A DNA stretch of 64,000 nucleotides, taken from NCBI RefSeq assembly GCF_000165425.1, contig NW_001799122.1, forward strand, positions 319,454-383,453. Direction: 5' to 3'. A program made the translations under genes and the position numbers. This stretch comes from Paramecium tetraurelia. Taxonomy: Eukaryota; Ciliophora; Oligohymenophorea; Peniculida; Parameciidae. The notes beneath the pieces were generated by a model, which was given only the letters and a program-made list of their open reading frames with translations, searched no databases and was not told the DNA's origin. Of this stretch, positions 12,510 through 23,873 are shown one piece after another (position 1 is the stretch's first letter; the number at the start of each line of letters is the position of its first letter).

Positions 12510-13801
12510 ATCACAATCTATAGTTTTTTGTCACTTCATGAAAAGCCATAGACACGTACTTGATGTTAGCATCATTCAATCCAGCTATCGATATTCCACC
12601 ATTATGTAATAAATAGATGTGATACTTTTCCATGAGTTCTTTTATTTGGACTTGCCCAAAACCCTTATAAAATATTGATATATATTACTGTTAATGAATA
12701 CATTCCAAATTATTTTGAGAGATGAGACCAATCATGAGGAGAACCTAAGTCTTTTAAGGCTTTTGTAAAACTTTATCTTATATTTTTTAATCTTAATGCC
12801 ATTTGTTTGACTTCATTCAACCACAATTAATATATTTCAGGATTGTTGAGTATAGTTTCTGCAATTCTGGCACCATGAACTGGAGGGCAAGACCAAAGTG
12901 ATCTGGCTAACAAATTTAGTTATGAAACAACCATTTCCTTTTCTCTTTCATTAGAACAGACTATACTGAGACACCCAGTTCTTTAGCCTGCCAACCCCAT
13001 GTTTTTATCAAATGATTAACCTAACATGATGGGAACTCCTGCTTCTGTAAACATTCTAATGGCTTAAGCATCTTAGTCCATATCTCCACTTGTAAATCCC
13101 TAGTATGTCATATCAAAAAATGGTAGAATGCCTTTTTATTTTGTTAAATCCAATAATTGTTTCCATTAATCTAAATCAAGATCACATCCAGTTGGATTGT
13201 GTGAGCAAGCATGGAATAATACGATTGATCCATTTGGGACAATTTATAAGTCTTCAAAAAGTCCAGAAAAATCTACTTGTCTGGTAATTGGATTAAAATA
13301 GCGATACTCTTTAGACTATAATCCTGCCATCTAGGCTATAGTCGAATGAAGAGTTTTAGTCGGATTTGGAACAAAAACTTATGTTCCCGGAGAAACAAAC
13401 TTATTTAATAGTTCAAAACCTAATCTTACAGCCCCTGTTCCACTGAGAACTTGGCACCCAGCAATGTATTTACCGTTTCTTTCGTAGTACTTCTCACCAT
13501 ATCCAAGTTTTATCGTTGCTTAGATGAAAGATTAGAGTCCTTCTATGGGAGGGTATTCATTATCTAAATTTTTTTCTCTAACAATTTACAAAGCCTAATT
13601 GAAGAAAAATTTTACTTCTTGTACAGACTCCAGAAGTACAGGATTTCCTTAGTTATCTCTATAAGTATTTACTCCCAAATTTACTTTTTAGTAATAGTTA
13701 TCTGCATCATATTATGCAACTAGATTAACTGAAGGATCTAATGAACCATAAGGCACTTTAGACCACAGAGTTATGCATCTTAATACTTTGAAGCAACGCA
13801 T
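12510..13801 (-). CDS. aspartate aminotransferase family protein with altered substrate pocket
   Basis: Start at 13801 ([17 protein letters not shown]). The order and spacing of motifs match eukaryotic, mainly mitochondrial, aspartate aminotransferases: [40 protein letters not shown] and [14 protein letters not shown] with the PLP-binding Lys. A 25-nt intron near 12690 yields GMYSLTGFGQVQ. Two residues expected for substrate binding differ. The usual PTWGNH is NPTKTLHS, so the Trp that stacks on PLP and substrate is gone. The usual SGRINxxG is HNGGISIAG, so the Arg that binds the alpha-carboxylate is gone. The fold and PLP site are intact, but the reaction may differ from Asp/Glu transamination. 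Residue equivalence was judged by eye. Confidence 0.88.
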
Positions 13802-14698
13802 ATGTGATTTGGATAAGATATTTTTAATATTATCATCATCTTGCGAAAGACAGCATTTATATACACTGCGATTTCGTAATCGTTAAAGATACTGATTAAA
13901 TATTTGTTTAAATTTTATATATCAATTAAATTATATTGCTTGATATAATAATTGGAATAATATTCGCAGCCGATACTTTTATAAAATACATTATTGCTTA
14001 AAAAATCTATAACATTAAAATATATGGAAAATATTGCTATTTATGTAAAAACCTTTCTCTTAAGTTAAAGATCCAGGTTTCATTATAACTTCTAATTTCT
14101 GCCCTTCAGGAAAAATATTATTATTTTTCAAAATAAAATTAAGAATAAAATTTTATTTATTTAAAATAAATGTTTTTTATCAGCTTTAGTTTGTTATTTC
14201 GAGGAAGGAACTTCCATTTTTTGGAAAGAACAACATCTATCTTCTAAAAAGGGTGAAATAGTAAAAAAAACAGGATTCTCAAAATATAATCAAAAAATTA
14301 ATTTTATTATTCGGACAAACATCATCTGTGTTAGCAATTAATAAATTTTTGGAAGTTTTTTTTTTAACAGGATAAATATACTTTAGTTGGTTAACGTTAA
14401 AAGGAAAAAAAATATTTTGAAATTATAGGTCGCCAAAAATATATATGTAAAACGAATTTTTTTATTTCCTAAATGAATTAATTGAATAATAAATAAATTA
14501 TATAATAATCTTTGAGATTTGGTGCTGGTAATAACCATGCTGCTAAAATAATGATAACTAACTTTCTAACTTTGCATACATATTAAAAAACGTAGAATCG
14601 TTTTTCACTCAAAATTGAAACCGATTTCAGATTTATATAATATAGAATTATTTACAGGTTGATAATACTTAATTAATAAATTAAATTATCAATATAAG
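13802..14698. other. intergenic between divergent genes, no gene seen
   Basis: Nearly 900 bases of AT-rich sequence between a minus-strand and a plus-strand gene. I see poly-A and poly-T runs but no gene, RNA or repeat that I can support. It is the largest clearly empty gap in the window. Confidence 0.5.
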
Positions 14699-15343
14699 AT
14701 GGAAGAAGAAAAAGAAAATAAAATTGGCTATGTTGATGCATAATTTAATGGAAGGTTTATTAAGTGCTTATTTCAATTAAAGCCAAAAATTGAATCACAT
14801 AATGATTATATGGTACTTATATACATAGATTGGTCTTTGTTTATAGATTAAGATTTGGAATTTGTTTAGAGAAATAGAATCCCTTTGATGTAGATGAGAG
14901 GTTAAGATTTTTATATTTTCCTTGAAAATCAAAGGAAATATAATTATTGTTGATACCAAGTTTTTAGGGAGAATTGTTGGAATTGATAAATTTTGATGTG
15001 TTTTAAAACAGTCCAAATGGATTACAAACCAATTCATCAAAAAACAGCGATAAAATTATTGAGCAAGAAAATATTTATGTTCAAGATAGTATATTATGAT
15101 TCTGATTGTACAAAGTTATATTTTTAAGCAAATTTCTTTGATTCTTTAAGTGAAGCAATGAATAATTGCAATCATTTTAGAGATGTGTAAACTTAACGAT
15201 TTTTGAAGAAAGAATTTTGTTTTAAACAAAGTAAGATTGATGTTAAATAAGGACTCCTTTATCATAGGATTTAAGATGATTTATGTAGATTCTATGAATA
15301 ATGTAATATATAATTTGAATTTTTTATGCATATTAATAATTGA
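14699..15343 (+). CDS. hypothetical protein, internal splicing unresolved
   Basis: The start at 14699 (MEEEKENKIGYVDAQFNGRF) and the final exon (KTAIKLLSKKIFMFKIVYYD ... to TGA 15341-15343) both look like real protein. In between, at 14810-15060, three frames are each partly open, for example LLIPSFQGELLELINFDVF, and I could not settle the introns. The product would be about 190-200 residues with a basic, Phe-rich and Cys-containing C-terminal half. No family is recognised. Confidence 0.55.
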
Positions 15344-15594
15344 GACTATAGGAAATCATGTTTTAGTCGATTGAAATCATTTTAAGAAAAGTTATGTACA
15401 AAATTAATCCAAATTGTCATTTAAGAAAATGAGCATTTAATATAATATATAAAGGATTTTATATTATTATCAGCATCATTTAGGAGAAAATAATAATTAG
15501 AATTATTCTTAGAGACTAAGTAAATGAGTTTCTATGTACACGTGTATATAAGAGAGTGTAAAATTATTCTAGAATATTTTATTGATTTTTATTA

Positions 15595-18422
15595 ATGATT
15601 AAATACTTACTCATTTGCCTCCTAGCTATCGTTACCAATGGTACAGTATTGGGAATTGATTTCGGATCTGAATTCATCAAGGCAGTTTTAATAAGTCCAG
15701 GCAAGTCTTTCACAATCATTGAGAATACTACAAGCAAACGAAAAACAGAAAATGCTGTATGATCAATTATCTATGCTTAAGATTGCATTTTACAATAAGG
15801 AACGTTTGTATGAAAGTGATGGTGTTTCCAAGAAATCCAAATCTCCTAAGAATACATTTACATTCTTAAACAAATTTTTAGGAGCATTAGCGAATGACGA
15901 AAAACTCGTAGAAATTTCCAGACAGTCCTATGAAGACTTTAAAATAGAGATTGAAGAGGTAAAGATGCTAAACTTATGATTTTAGAGAGAAGGAACATTT
16001 GCCTTTGAAGTTGATGGTGTATAAGTAGAAGGAAAGGATACCATGATAGTGAAGGTCGAAGAATTGGCAGGAATGGTTCTTAAATTTATAGCTAAGTTAG
16101 TGGATTTCAATCATTAGATCTAAATTAAAGATGTTGTATTGACAGTACCAAGCGAATGGAATATAAGTCAGAGATCGTAATTTAAAATTAAATATTTTAT
16201 GTAGTGCATTAAAATCAGCCGCTTAATTAGCAGAATTAGAAGTTTTAGGAATCATCAATGAAAATACAGCAGCTGCTCTATATTATGCCCTTGAACGTTC
16301 AGATGAAAACAAACACACTGCTCTATTCTATAACATAGGTTCATATAATATTCAAGTGTCTTTGGTTGAATTCTAGGCTGTAGATGCTCAAAAGAAAAAG
16401 GTTGAAACATTAAGAGTTCTAGCTGACTATTCCATCCCAAATGCGGGTGGCTAATCTTTAGATCTCTTACTAGCAAATCATTTTGCAAGGGAATTCGATA
16501 ATCAACCATCCAGAAAAGGAAAGAAGTCTATTTTTACAAACTCTAAAGCAATGAATAAACTATTGAAGGCAGCAAATAAATACAAGGAAATATTATCAGC
16601 AAACAAAGAGACTTAGGTTTATTTGGAAGGTTTGATTGATGGTGAGGATTACACTACATCAATTTAGAGATCAACTTTTGAATCATTATTCGAAAATAAA
16701 CTTTAATAATTAACAGAACCAATTAATTACGTTTTAGAAAAATGCAACAAAACTAAAGAGGACATCAATATCGTTGAATTAATAGGTGGAGGCATTAGAG
16801 TTCCTAAGATCTAATAGGAGTTAGCTAATTACTTTGGAAGTGTAGAAGTTGGAACACATTTAAATGGTGATGAGTCTATGGCATTTGGTGCTGCATTCCA
16901 TGCTGCTAATCTATCTCATTCATTCAAAGTTAGACCAGTTTAATTGACTGACGGTTTTAGTTTCAGCAGTTCTATTGAAATTAATGGTGTTAATGATGAC
17001 GATTATCATAAAGAATTCTCTTTGTTTGGATACAAGAAGAAATATGGAAGTACTAGATCTTTGGAATTCACTTATGATAAGAATTTAAGATTAGATATCT
17101 ATGTGGAAAAAGATGGTTAGAAATCTAAATTAATGTCCTATCATTTAACTAATATTACTAATGCCACAGAACTTAATTTCAGTAAACCAGAAATCTCACT
17201 TACTTTTAAATCCACATCAAATGAATTTATAAAGTTAGAAAGTGCTGAAATGAAAGTTGAGGAAATTAAATTAATTGAAATCAAACCTAATGTTACTACC
17301 ACTAATACAACATCATCATAAGATAAAGATAAACCAACAAATAAAACTGAAACAAATGATAATGAAAACACTGAAGAAGGTGATCTTTCTGAAGAAACTG
17401 AAAAGCAACAAGACGAACATCAATAATCAGAAGAACAACCAAAAGTTACTGAATAAGTCGTTTAAGAACCTTAATTCAAAAAGTAGAAATTTATTCATAC
17501 TTTCCCCATCAATTATACAATTACTCATCATGTAGTGTTAGGATTAAATCAATAAGAGATTGATGATTCAAAAAAAATTATTAAATAATTTGAAACTGCT
17601 GAAGAAAATAGTAGAAAGTTAAGTGAAATTAAAAATAAATTGGAATCACTTATTTATACAGTCAGAGAAGTCAAAGATGCTGAATATTTCTAAAAGGCTT
17701 CAACTGAAACAGAAAGAGCTGAAATCTTAAAGACAATCGAAGAACACTCTGAATATCTTGATAGTGATGAGGCATGGACAGCTGATTTTGAAAAATTCAA
17801 CACTAAGTTTACTTAATTGAATAATTTGTACTTATTATTACTAATTTAAATAGGTTAAAACCAATCCAAGTTAGATTAGATGAAGCTAAGGCTAGACCCT
17901 AGTTCATTAATGAAACAATCACAAAGTTGACTGATTTCCACAAGAAGGCCAATAATCTTAACTAAACTATGCCTTGGGTTCCTGAAGAGAAGAAAGTCAA
18001 ATTCTTAGGACATCTTGCAAATACAACTGATTGGTTGAAATCCAAATTAGAAGAACAAGAGAAGAGGGAATTGCACTAAGATCCAGCATTCTTAATTGAA
18101 GAATTGAAGAAAAAGATAGATAAAGTGAGCGAAGAGTACACTAAAATTAAAGCCATAACTAAACCTAGAAAAGTATATAATATTATTATTATACAAGACT
18201 TAGGAATAAAAGGAGGAAGAGAAAAAGAAGAAGGAGGAGAAAAAGCAAACTAAAAAAGATGCAGAATCTGATTCAAAAAAGGGCTCAAAACAATAAGAAT
18301 AAAGTTAACAAGATGAAAAAGAAGAATAATAAAACTAGCAATAATAATAAGATGAAAATTTTTAAGATTAATAGGATAGTCAGACCTAAGGAGACGGCGA
18401 TCCAACAATTGAGGATTTGTGA
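15595..18422 (+). CDS. ER-lumenal Hsp70 of the GRP170/HYOU1/Lhs1 type
   Basis: A signal peptide (MIKYLLICLLAIVTNGTV) leads directly into LGIDFGSEFIKAVLI, the Hsp70 ATPase start found in GRP170 proteins, which act as nucleotide exchange factors for BiP and as holdases in the ER. Later motifs include DVVLTVPSEWNISQR, NENTAAALYYALER and ELIGGGIRVPKI. The long C-terminal half contains the GRP170-type PWVPEEKK and TDWLKSKLEEQ segment. Introns of 25-28 nt are clear, for example 15757-15781. The protein of about 900 residues ends in an acidic Gln-rich tail closing with DPTIEDL before TGA 18420-18422. IEDL may be a divergent ER-retention signal, by analogy with KDEL and NDEL. Confidence 0.92.
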
Positions 18423-18669
18423 TATAGATAATTCAGATATATTATAAATATATTATAAATCATATAAAAATAAATGATCAGAAATTACTTTCAATCTCTT
18501 AACTGCTATCCAAATTTTTAAGCATAGATTTTGTTACTTTTAGCAGGGTCAATACTCTATGGCATCAACAAATTAAAAATTTGCCTTAAAATTGAAGAAG
18601 CGGTTTGGCATAATTAATTTATAAATTACCGTTAATTGTTCATTGTTTTCTCGTTGAAATGAAAAAATC

Positions 18670-19697
18670 ATGAATTGTCATAATTCATTATTTTTCACCA
18701 TTTTTAGACTTAATTTAGCTATATTCATGCTAATACTTCCTTCAGCAGTATTAAAAGACGATTTATTTAATGATTAAGAGATATCCTCAATCAATTTTTG
18801 CCTTTATTACTTATTATTTCTAGCAATAGTCATATTATTTACCGTTGAATTCAATTATGCTTAAGAATTTTAAGAATTAATTCCCTTATAAGCTTTTTAG
18901 TATTTTTTAATGATTTGCACTTTATTTTAAAATCATATCCTATCTTATGTAATATAATCTTAAAATAGTTATTTCGACAGGTTTTAGTAAACTATTTAAA
19001 GATCAACATTATTGAATTTATTTTATCTCAATAAATAAATATGAAAATATTAAAAAAACATCAATTCAGAATAGGTGGATACTTTTTATACTTTCTTTTG
19101 CATTAGTTTATTAGCTTTTCTTTTACGCTAGTAATTTCCTATTAAAATTGTTGTTTGAATTAAGTTAAATGTAATTTTAAGGGTTTTTATTAGTTTGATT
19201 TAAATTCACTTTATTCTGTATATAATCTTTAAATTTTTTTTGTGGCTTTTTCTTAAGAACCATATCTATCTTTCTTAATCGGTAAATTTATTTATTGTTG
19301 ATAATAATTATCAATTATTTAGTAGAAATTGAATGGGTTTTCTGGGCTTATCTCTTAATCTATTGACTAATTTATTTTTTGAGTTATTTTCTTTAAATGT
19401 GAAGAACTTGATGAAGCAGTAGTAGACTTTTACCTATCAGATATATCTTCATATATAATTAATGGTTATGGTTTTTTATGATTTTTCTCATCCTCACCAA
19501 AAACTAATTTCTAGGAATCTAAAATTGGATATAAGGATGAGGACTCCCCCTTGGATTAGGATTTCAAGAAAATTCTAAGTTTGAAGTTATTTGAGTTAGA
19601 AGCTTAGTTATTCGTTTTCATTGATAGATTATTAATAATAATTTCATTTAATTTATCGGCGCTTTTTTCTTCACAATTACGTAAGCCCGAATAGTGA
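18670..19697 (+). CDS. multi-pass membrane protein with acidic C-terminal part
   Basis: ATG at 18670 (MNCHNSLFFTIFRLNLAIFM) gives several hydrophobic segments, including CLYYLLFLAIVILFTVEF and RWILFILSFALVYQLFFYAS. It then has a soluble acidic region, CEELDEAVVDFYLSDISSY, and ends KLFELEAQLFVFIDRLL...QLRKPEQ before TGA 19695-19697. Introns near 19170 (23 nt) and 19470 (about 45 nt) are supported by frame restoration. One or two other joins near 18990 and 19350 are uncertain. No transporter or channel signature is visible and the family is not recognised. Confidence 0.6.
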
Positions 19698-19941
19698 TAT
19701 TTGAATTGCTGTAGAAAAATATTATGAAAATTTCAAAATTTACAAATATTTATTGTTGATGAATGCAGAAAATTATATAAATTTCTAAAATGCTATTAGT
19801 ATTAAATAATTAGAATTATATTAGGGTAAGGAGATTATTCATGAAAGAAGATTATTAAAAGAAAATAAATGAATAATTAATTAATAAAATATGATAATTT
19901 GATTACTATAATTTACATAGTTAATTACATTTTTATTTAAC

Positions 19942-22900
19942 TCATTTATTTTTTTTCGGTTGTTATTTCTTTAATTGCTTCTCTTTTTATTTCATTTAAA
20001 GCATTCCAACTCCTGTTAATTTAACTCCTGGCAACATTGTTTGAACAATTTCTTCATCTGTTATCATTTTTAATAGTTGTTTCTCTTGATTGGTTATATC
20101 CTTATTGACCTAGAAGAAATTTAAGATTTCTTTTCCAGCTGAAAAATTTCATATGAAAAATTACCTTTTCCTTTTTTTAAAGAACCAGGCGCAATTTTAA
20201 TCTTGAATTTATAATTTCCTAACACTGAATATGGAGCTACCATAGGAATAAGACTTAAATATTTATCTAATAAATAAGCATAAAATTAATACCATCAGCA
20301 TAGAGATAAGAGACAAGTTTTTACATTTCAGAATACTCGATATTCTCATCCTCTTATTCAGGTTATTTTTCTTATTTTTCATCATCACTATCTACCTCTT
20401 CTTATTTATTATCTGCATTTTCTGGGTCTTTTTATTATAAAACCTCTTGTTGTTCTTATTATTATTATTGTTCTAATTATTATTATTATTATTATTATTG
20501 TTCTAATTATTATTATTATTGTTATTATTATTATTGTTGTTATTGTTCTTCATTTAATTTAATAGCTTCTTATGATTATTGATCAGGATTAGTTTCTTTT
20601 GTAACTTCTATACCTTATTACTTCAGCAATTTTACTGTAATAGACTCTTATTTTAATTATTATTTTTTATAGTATTCTTTATCTTTTGGTTATCCATCCT
20701 ACTATTGTGTTTACTCCTATTCTTATTTTTTTGGCTCATTTTTATCTTTCTTTTTTTTTTCAGGTCTTGCTTCATTTTTCATATAAGTTGCTCCCATTAA
20801 CTTTTATCTTAATTCTCTCTCTTCATCAGATTAGTCAGCATATTTTTCTTTCACTTTTTTCATTTTATTTTTTTTGCCTCTTACTTGTTATGTTTTTGGA
20901 TTTTTCTAATTTTTTTTATCATCCTCAGAACTCTCAGCTTCAACCTCTTTAACATTTTATTTTTGCTACTGTTATTTAGGAGGTTATTATTATTTTGTTT
21001 ATTATTATTATTATTATTTTGGTTATTGTTTAGGTTATTATTATTAGGTTTATTGTTTTTGCTATTATTCTTTTTCTTTCTATTTTTTATCGTTTCTTTA
21101 TTAAATCATTCTTGCATTAGGATTGACTTCAACAATAGTATATTCCTTATCTCCTTATTAAATAGTCTGAACAGAGTTAGTTTTTTCTAGATCAATTAAA
21201 TCTACTTTATTATCATCTTCATTATTGTCTTCATTATCATCATTATCAGAATCTAGTATATTTTTCTCAGTAATTTCACTTTCATTTTATTCAGATTCAT
21301 CAACCTAAGATTGTTCTTCTCTTAATTTCTTCTTTCTTTCCTCTTCATGTCTCTTAATACTATCTTAATCCAATTGATATAAAATTGTGCAACCCATTTC
21401 TAATCTAGGAGGATAAATAAAATTCTTTTTTCCATAAATCATAAATGAACCAGCTGGTATATTCATACCTGTAGGTGCACTTTTACTAACTTAAGACGCA
21501 TGAACCCACCAAGCAGATACAACTATCTTAGCATCCCAAGATTTTGATCTACAGATTGTTGCTGTAGCTGCTTACATTATTGTTGCCTCAGGAATAGGGC
21601 CTTCACTAGGATTCTTTACAATAGTTGAAGCTGATCCATAAATATCAGCATGCATGTAGATATCATCCTTATTCATATATCTTTTAACAATCATTTCATT
21701 CTATTGTACATCCTTACCACTTATTACCAAATATCCATCTGAAGAAATAAACCAAAAGAATTTTTCAAACCAATACTTTTTTCTTTAATTTTACACTTTT
21801 TATATTTTATTTTTCTCTCTCTCTATTTCCTTCAAAGCAGTTTTCTCAGCTTATTTCAATGCTTGCTCTACTGCCTCCTTTGTTTTTATTTCCTTATCTC
21901 TATTTTTCTTCTTGCTTTCATAATACTTTCTGGCATTTTGATAAGCAGATTAAGTTATATCAATTTCTATTTAAATCAAGTCTGAATATTCATCATCTTT
22001 ATTACCTAATAATATTGTCACTTTGTTTTATTTCTAATCAAATAAATATATATAAATACCAAATTCATTCCACCTATCATATTTGAAAGTGGGTTTCCTT
22101 CTTTTTTGCTATCATTAATCATTCTTTGTATCTTATCCCAAGGAATACCATTTTCAATCATTTTCTGAATAATATCTATAATTGCTTAGACATCATTAAT
22201 ATTTTCTTAAATGAGTCCTGCCTTCATTATATATTCGTCCTGTTCCTCCTGTAATTTCTGAATTCTACTCATTTAATCCTATTTAATATTTTCAAACTTC
22301 TTCCAAGCTATATCCTCAATAGACTGCTTATTTTCTTCCTGCCTATCAACAACTAGAAAGTATTGATGCACAGCCTAATTGAAAGTAGGTGTTTCTACGA
22401 CATATTTTCCCTAATAATAAGCAGGTTAATCAGCAGCGAAATCAAAAAATTTAGGTTTCTATTCAGCATCTTTTGGTGCTTCCTTTGCACATAAATATCC
22501 TTTATATTGAGTCTAAGCACGATATTTATTTATATAATCCATTGCAAAATCCACTACTTTCTTTACACTATCAAATTGATTCACAATCTTTTCATTTTAA
22601 TTCATATTCAACTATTATATTATATCATCTGTTAATGATTAATGTAAACAGGGAACTAACTTAAATACTACTTCCTTTAACTTTTGCCCTTATTTTTCGC
22701 TTATCACCTTTTGAATTCTTTCCATTGATGTATCAAACTTCTCGAGATAATTAGTTGCTGTGTATTCAAAAGGATAAATCTCATTAGGAGCAACTCTTAT
22801 AATGTATTACATTAATACTTCACATTTTCAGAAAACTCATGTTGTCTAGTCAATTAAATAATCCTGTAATCTTTGTCCGCTAGTATGATATTTCCTTAAG

Positions 22901-23281
22901 AGTATAATTCCAGTATTAGATAGTAAGTATGATCTTCTCTACCAAAAGTAAACACAACCACTCTTTCAACTCCAATTTATTCAATGCTTTCTAATCTTCT
23001 ACTCCTAAGAAACTTTCTAAATTTCATTGTGAAACCTGAAGGTACTTTATTTTTCTCTATTGTATCAGAAAGATTAAATCTCAACCCATTTTCTATAACC
23101 AGATAAGATTTCGATTCCTGAAGAGAAAATTTGAAAACATACGTTTTAGCATCAATATTGTAAATATTTGAAAGCCTTTTTATTAATTAAGTACATACCT
23201 AGTGCCTATTAGCTTTTACTTTAGTTCTGTCACTAGCGCCATTATGTCTAGAGCTGTAAGCCTTATTTTGTTTTTCATCAT
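19942..23281 (-). CDS. NEMF/Rqc2/Tae2, ribosome quality control factor
   Basis: Start at 23281: MMKNKIRLTALDIMALVTEL, followed after a 23-nt intron by RLSNIYNIDAKTYVFKF, the NFACT-N pattern. The NFACT-R part is clear: GYLVISGKDVQQNEMIVKRY, DIYMHADIYGS, SWDAKIVVSAWWVH and PAGSFMIYGKKNFIYPP. The NFACT-C end reads MVAPYSVLGNYKFKIKIAPG with GSLKKGKG. These proteins bind 60S subunits obstructed with peptidyl-tRNA, recruit Listerin and drive CAT-tail addition. Between domains lies a long charged, Gln-rich linker with poly-Q coded by TAA (20450-20560). At 3.3 kb the length fits. The stop is TGA 19944-19942. The many open frames on the other strand over 20.7-22.7 kb are shadows. Confidence 0.95.
20450..20560 (-). 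repeat. TAA trinucleotide tract coding poly-Gln in NEMF linker
   Basis: On the plus strand this reads as repeated TTA with occasional TTG and CTA. On the coding strand it is TAA and CAA codons, giving a run of glutamines broken by LEQ. It lies between the ribosome-binding and C-terminal domains, where length variation should be tolerated. Confidence 0.8.
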
Positions 23282-23873
23282 AATTATAAATAAATTATTA
23301 AAGAATTTTAATTATCATTTTTCATTTATTGGCATTCTGATTTTTCTTCAATAACCTATTAGTTAATTGATTTAAATTTAGTCTCAAATAGATTCTATTA
23401 AAATATAATGAGATTATTGTAAAATAATTGCTATTGATTAAAATTAAGAATTAATTCATGCTTATCTCACCAAGTTTTAAATAATGCAATACTTCTGTTG
23501 AGAAAATTAAGTGAAATCAGATTTTATATGCTATAATAAGATCAATTATTATTATTTTCATTGGATTCCATCATTTAATGACAAGTTAATTACCTGCTAT
23601 TACCTGCTATTATACTAAGAAAAATATACTCTATTCTATAGTTATGTCAAATTTTTTGTCAAAATAAAAAGGCATAAATCTAAATAAGCATTTCGACTTT
23701 AATTATTTAATATATAGCTATTTATAAAAATGTGTTTGATTGAACAATTTTTAAGAATATGGCTTATTCAAAAGAAATAATTTTTTATTTAATAGATTAT
23801 ACAGAAGAGTTAAGAATATTCTAGAACATAAAAATAGAGTTATTTCCATTCTTTTTTTATGAGGATTGTGTTA
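23282..23873. other. intergenic between divergent genes, no gene seen
   Basis: AT-rich spacer between the NEMF gene and the importin gene. It includes a direct repeat ACCTGCTATT near 23592-23613 but no supported gene. It should contain both promoters. Confidence 0.5.

Noticed and set aside
17141-17371. Minus-strand Val/Leu/Ser-rich frame that resembles a membrane protein
   Set aside because: Antisense to the Glu/Thr/Lys-rich linker of the GRP170 gene, which is firmly supported.
20686-21190. Plus-strand Leu/Phe-rich frames that look like membrane proteins
   Set aside because: They are the complement of the charged Gln/Lys/Glu linker of the NEMF gene, which matches its family on both sides.
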